Assembly (NCBI GenBank): GCA_965370365.1
Contig: CBDUSP010000064.1
Coordinates: 1 to 8,363 of the forward strand
Length of the DNA: 8,363 nt
Direction: 5' to 3'
Source of the DNA: DAIDHZ01 sp965370365
GTDB taxonomy: Bacteria; Chlamydiota; Chlamydiia; Chlamydiales; SM23-39
Both the position numbers and the translations under genes were made by a program. Numbering within the stretch: the first letter of the stretch is position 1; each line of letters starts with the position of its first letter. The notes under the pieces are model-generated. The model ran no database searches and was not told the DNA's origin. It was given only the letters and a program-made list of their open reading frames with translations. Below, in pieces: positions 6,079 through 8,363 of this stretch.

Positions 6079-6237
6079 AAAATGTTTTAGTCAAAAACAT
6101 GAGTATTTTTCCGTAACCCTACCCATAAAATCTGTAGATTTTCAAGTGAACTTATATATCCTGCCGCAGCGTCAGCTGCGATCCTGTAAGCGAAGCGGAT
6201 CCTGTTCATTTTTTAATGCGTTAGCCCTACGAGCCTC

Positions 6238-6266
6238 TTGTCAAAAAACAACTCTCTTGATAGTCT
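6238..6266 (+). promoter_or_regulatory. Weak promoter candidate for the four-gene operon
   Basis: TTGTCA (6238-6243, 5 of 6 consensus) is followed after 17 nt by TAGTCT (6261-6266, only 3 of 6). It lies between the inverted-repeat element and the first gene, with a leader of roughly 37 nt. The -10 is poor, so this is tentative; the element may also affect transcription. Confidence 0.3.
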
Positions 6267-6309
6267 TTCCGCCTTTCACAAACGTTGATTATCCAACAAG
6301 GAAAATTCC

Positions 6310-6963
6310 ATGAAGAGCAGGTATCTAAAATCCCTTTTCGCGTTAACGCTTATCGTGCCAATGCTTAGCTTTGCAGAAGAGCAGCAAGACAATCACCCTG
6401 TAGGCGTTCGCAAGCCTGCGGAAGAAACAACTGCAAAAGAAGAAGAGAGAGAAGGCTCTGCTGGTTTTTTCGGAAGAACATATCCTGAAGTGTATTTCCC
6501 AGATGGAACGCACTCTATTGTTTCTGTATCTGCTTTTGGAGATGTCGTTGTGATCGAAGATGGCTCTTATTTTAAGGTCTCTCCTTTCGATGCGCCAAAA
6601 GTTGCGGGCTTCAGAGCGCACGATCCAATCCTCATCACACAAAACCATAGCTGGTTTTCTAGTTACGACTACAGAATCATCAACCAATCAACAGGCTCTG
6701 TTTTAGAAGTCAATCTATCCGTGGGACCTACTGTCGGCGGCATCTATACACGCTACATCATTGCCATAGACCTCTATCGAGGAGAGATCTTTTTGAACGA
6801 CAACACAAGATGGCAAGTCTCTTCTTTTGACATGGATCGCTTCCGTGGATGGTACGAAGGTGACCCTGTGATCGTCGGATACAATAGCGGATGGGATCAA
6901 AACTATTCAGGAATCCTCATCAATGTGTCCATGAACCAAAATATTCGTGTAGCACCGTTTTAA
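6310..6963 (+). CDS. Secreted protein with a duplicated beta domain
   Basis: The protein has 217 residues. Residues 1-22 form a Sec signal peptide (basic MKSRYLK, a hydrophobic core, then a likely cut after SFA, before EEQQ), so it should reach the periplasm or beyond. A short acidic linker (23-50) follows. The rest is two related beta-rich units at about 76-134 and 150-214. They share the order (E/N)D-x-(S/T)-(Y/R)-(F/W)-(K/Q)-VS-x-FD, then G-(F/W)-x-x-x-DP-(I/V)-(L/V)-(I/V), then N-x-x-W, then a hydrophobic strand ending in a branched residue-E/R-V. FKVSPFD against WQVSSFD and DPILIT against DPVIVG show the duplication. No catalytic residues are obvious. Similar W-x-(V/I)-x-x-(F/W)D...GD units occur in hypothetical chlamydial proteins as far as I recall. 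AAGGA lies 7 nt before the ATG. It is first in an operon with three genes at 14-24 nt spacing. Confidence 0.85.
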   Translation: MKSRYLKSLFALTLIVPMLSFAEEQQDNHPVGVRKPAEETTAKEEEREGSAGFFGRTYPEVYFPDGTHSIVSVSAFGDVVVIEDGSYFKVSPFDAPKVAGFRAHDPILITQNHSWFSSYDYRIINQSTGSVLEVNLSVGPTVGGIYTRYIIAIDLYRGEIFLNDNTRWQVSSFDMDRFRGWYEGDPVIVGYNSGWDQNYSGILINVSMNQNIRVAPF

Positions 6964-6977
6964 TTTAGAGGAAGAAA

Positions 6978-7568
6978 ATGCCAACAATACCACCGAACGG
7001 ACAAAACCCTCATGCAGAAAAGCCTCCCTTACCGGAGGTTTTTTATCCCGATCTCGTAACAAGAACTGCCGTATGTGCTCTTGGAGCCTTTTGTTCTAGC
7101 GCCATTCTTTCAGCTGTAGCGACACCTGCATCTCTTGCGCTTGCAGCATTTGTTTCACTTAGTACAATTATTTGCACCTCCCCATCAGAGGAAGGTAACG
7201 ATCCAAAAGAAAGCAGAGTAACCACCTTCGCTTTGGGGATTCTCTCTTCGGCGATCATCCTTTCAGCGGTCCCTCCGCCAATTTCAGTTGCTGTGAGTGT
7301 AATCGTTATGTTGGGAACTCTAATCCATGCATTTCCTCCAAAAGAAGGTTCTTGGAGAGGGATGATTGTGATTCATGATTCTCCCTGGTTGCGAAGATCT
7401 TCTTGGGATTTTTCTGGATTTATGGCTCCCTACGTTCGCTGGCTCAGAGAGACAACCCCAGTAGCATTACAAACCGTTCATACGGCAATAAACAGGCAAG
7501 ATCTGAGAGTCAAACCTGTCTCGGGGAGATCCTCTTTCGATCCAAGACCCCATCATCGTGTGGGATGA
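6978..7568 (+). CDS. Inc-like membrane protein with a duplicated hydrophobic hairpin
   Basis: The protein has 196 residues, with AGAGGAAG ending 3 nt before the ATG. After a Pro-rich N-terminus (1-27) come two hydrophobic double segments, about 31-67 and 83-119. They are an internal duplication: residues 35-73 and 86-124 align without gaps at 18 of 39 identities by eye (both contain ILSAV and end in Pro-x-x-Glu-Gly). Each lobe is two short helices split by a Pro-containing turn, which is the bilobed pattern of chlamydial inclusion-membrane (Inc) proteins. The C-terminal ~75 residues are hydrophilic with several Trp and basic residues and end in DPRPHHRVG. There is no Sec signal, as expected for a type III-secreted Inc. 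The Inc role is inferred from pattern alone; a bacterial inner-membrane protein is the alternative. Confidence 0.8.
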   Translation: MPTIPPNGQNPHAEKPPLPEVFYPDLVTRTAVCALGAFCSSAILSAVATPASLALAAFVSLSTIICTSPSEEGNDPKESRVTTFALGILSSAIILSAVPPPISVAVSVIVMLGTLIHAFPPKEGSWRGMIVIHDSPWLRRSSWDFSGFMAPYVRWLRETTPVALQTVHTAINRQDLRVKPVSGRSSFDPRPHHRVG

Positions 7569-7592
7569 GGATAAGAGAGGACGAGTGCTTCA

Positions 7593-7901
7593 ATGAAGTG
7601 TTGGAAATGCAACAAAACAATTAGCGATCTTCCTGTAAAAATTGGGTTTCGCGCGAGCTGTACCCATTGTGACGCGGATCTACATGTCTGTAAGAATTGT
7701 CGCTATTATTCAATAGGGAAACCCAATGACTGCATTGTTCCCGGAACCGATCTCATTGCCGACCGGGAACAATCGAACTTATGCGAAGAATTTAAACCAA
7801 AAACAAAGTTCGAAGAAGGATCGAAAACGGACCGTGCTCGCCAAATTTTTGGCGAAGATGCCGTTGAAGAAAAAAAGAATTTCGACGACTTTTTTAAATA
7901 A
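7593..7901 (+). CDS. Eight-cysteine zinc-binding protein
   Basis: The protein has 102 residues. CWKC (3-6), CTHC (23-26), CKNC (33-36), then Cys47 and Cys64, give eight cysteines, enough for two four-Cys zinc sites. The core DLHVCKNCRYYSIGKPNDC (29-47) and DREQSNLCEEF (57-67) match a small conserved bacterial family of unknown function that I recall from several phyla. The C-terminus is charged and ends in FDDFFK. It is cytoplasmic by appearance and might bind a protein or nucleic acid. It starts 24 nt after the previous stop; AGAGGA and GAG lie upstream of the ATG. It is the most conserved-looking member of the operon and may be the ancestral gene around which the others collected (inference). 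Confidence 0.85.
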   Translation: MKCWKCNKTISDLPVKIGFRASCTHCDADLHVCKNCRYYSIGKPNDCIVPGTDLIADREQSNLCEEFKPKTKFEEGSKTDRARQIFGEDAVEEKKNFDDFFK

Positions 7902-7917
7902 AAAACAGGAAAACATT

Positions 7918-8301
7918 ATGATTCAAACTACACACATCGACAACGTACAACGCTCCATAAATGGAGTGCTTGTAGGTGCTGGCACATACTATTGTTTATT
8001 TCCGTTCCTTAAAGAAGAGACTCTCGCTGTTTCTATTGGGGCTGGGATTGCTGCAACCAGCCTAGAGAATCAAAACGCTGTAACCGCGGGTCTCGTTTTG
8101 ACTGCCACTACAGCAGCTCTTCAACATTCATCTTGGAAAGCTCTGGCATACCCCATCACCGGCATTACCACCCTACTCGCCTACGATGCACTCCTCCCAA
8201 GTGATAACAGAAGCGGCCTCCGTATAATCCCAAACTGGATTCGACCGACTCCTATAAACAGAGGGAACCACCCGGCAGGTCCAAGACCCTGGTTCGGATA
8301 G
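7918..8301 (+). CDS. Small hydrophobic protein
   Basis: The protein has 127 residues. The ATG at 7918 has AGGA 8 nt upstream and follows the zinc-protein stop by 16 nt. The same frame opens earlier, at 7726, but that would run through most of the zinc gene. Hydrophobic stretches at about 14-30, 35-49, 54-69 and 74-93 suggest three or four short membrane helices rich in Ala, Thr and Gly. The C-terminus is a hydrophilic Pro/Arg/Asn tail ending in GNHPAGPRPWFG. The protein two genes upstream also ends in a short Pro-Arg-Pro-containing tail after a hydrophobic region, so the two may be distant relatives or share targets (inference). Not recognised. It is last in the operon; the palindromic-repeat arm begins 10 nt after its stop. 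Confidence 0.8.
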   Translation: MIQTTHIDNVQRSINGVLVGAGTYYCLFPFLKEETLAVSIGAGIAATSLENQNAVTAGLVLTATTAALQHSSWKALAYPITGITTLLAYDALLPSDNRSGLRIIPNWIRPTPINRGNHPAGPRPWFG

Positions 8302-8311
8302 TCTCAACTTA

Positions 8312-8363
8312 AGGAGACACTGAACAACTCATTCGCCAGCTATTCGACCAAAATTCACCGAAA
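8312..8363 (+). repeat. Second copy of the palindromic-repeat arm (cut by window end)
   Basis: AGGAGACACTGAACAACTCA onward matches the minus-strand reading of 1333-1282 at 48 of 52 positions, and the other arm (1171-1222) at 38 of 52. The copy runs to the last base, so the loop and second arm are probably just outside. As at the other site, this arm directly follows a stop codon and has the same orientation relative to the gene it follows. Confidence 0.85.

Larger units (their letters stand above)
5908..6228. mobile_element. MITE-like element with long terminal inverted repeats
   Basis: The left arm (5908-6002) and right arm (6157-6228) are inverted copies starting AGGGCTAACGCATTAAAAAA. They differ by one base plus a 23-bp module present only in the left arm. 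The arms are built of units bounded by CAGGAT. The interior holds a direct copy of part of the left arm (6045-6078) and further small hairpins: GGGAA/TTCCC (6024-6039), ATGTTTT/AAAACAT (about 6082-6100) and AAAATCT-GT-AGATTTT (6127-6142). No transposase is encoded. I see no clear target-site duplication next to the outermost bases. This fits a non-autonomous miniature inverted-repeat element; a composite of extragenic palindromic repeats would also fit. Confidence 0.8.
5853..6309. other. Divergent intergenic region filled by a hairpin element
   Basis: This 457-bp gap lies between the divergent UGP3-like gene and the four-gene operon. Positions 5908-6228 are the inverted-repeat element described separately. 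The remaining 55 bp on the left and 81 bp on the right should hold the promoters. I see no convincing promoter for the minus-strand gene and one weak candidate for the operon. Open frames through here are translations of the repeat arms, not genes. Confidence 0.65.

Noticed and set aside
5912..6313. Open frames at 5912-6100 (minus) and 6023-6313 (plus)
   Set aside because: Both are translations of the inverted-repeat element; they share the string ILPQRQLRSC because the arms are inverted copies.
7403..7624. Open frame across the end of the Inc-like gene
   Set aside because: It lies out of frame over the C-terminal third of that gene and the start of the zinc gene, with no ribosome site or recognisable features.
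7726..7917. Upstream extension of the last operon gene
   Set aside because: It would overlap most of the zinc-protein gene; the ATG at 7918 has a ribosome site and normal operon spacing.

Overview
The window looks like accessory chromosome of an obligate intracellular bacterium, most probably a member of the Chlamydiae outside the classical Chlamydiaceae (Waddlia-, Simkania- or Parachlamydia-like). This is inferred from four things: a UGP3-type UDP-glucose pyrophosphorylase of the kind shared with plant plastids; several low-complexity, repeat-rich orphan proteins that look like secreted effectors; a small membrane protein with paired hydrophobic hairpins, as in inclusion-membrane (Inc) proteins; and moderate GC. 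An effector-rich Legionellales-like host is not excluded. No rRNA, tRNA, CRISPR array or transposase is visible.

Layout. (1) Positions 1-1119 hold the 3' part of a plus-strand gene that is open from the first base. It encodes a Pro/Thr/Ser-rich 32-residue tandem repeat, then a roughly 90-residue tandem repeat carrying basic clusters that resemble nuclear-localisation signals. (2) Positions 1171-1333 form a long imperfect palindrome between two convergent genes. One arm recurs at the window's right edge (8312-8363), again just after a stop codon. (3) Positions 1332-2537 (minus) encode an orphan protein with a C-terminal 30-residue helical repeat. It shares a 254-bp divergent intergenic region, with two good sigma70-like promoters, with (4) 2792-3598 (plus), a two-segment membrane protein with an Ala/Thr/Lys-rich tail. 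That gene ends in a strong intrinsic terminator at 3649-3682. (5) Positions 5852-3954 (minus) encode the UGP3-like enzyme, coupled through a TAATG overlap to a small three-helix membrane protein (3954-3664) whose stop codon lies in the loop of the terminator hairpin. (6) Positions 5908-6228 are a MITE-like element with long terminal inverted repeats built from small hairpin modules. (7) Positions 6310-8301 are a compact four-gene plus-strand operon: a secreted protein with a duplicated beta domain, an Inc-like protein with a duplicated hydrophobic hairpin, an eight-cysteine zinc protein and a small hydrophobic protein.

How it fits together. Only the UGP3-like gene has a confident metabolic role (UTP + glucose-1-phosphate to UDP-glucose + PPi). 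The rest reads as a locus of host-interaction candidates and lineage-specific proteins, with non-coding palindromic elements between the transcription units. The most unusual signals are the two palindromic element families, the repeated NLS-like motif, and the Inc-like operon.
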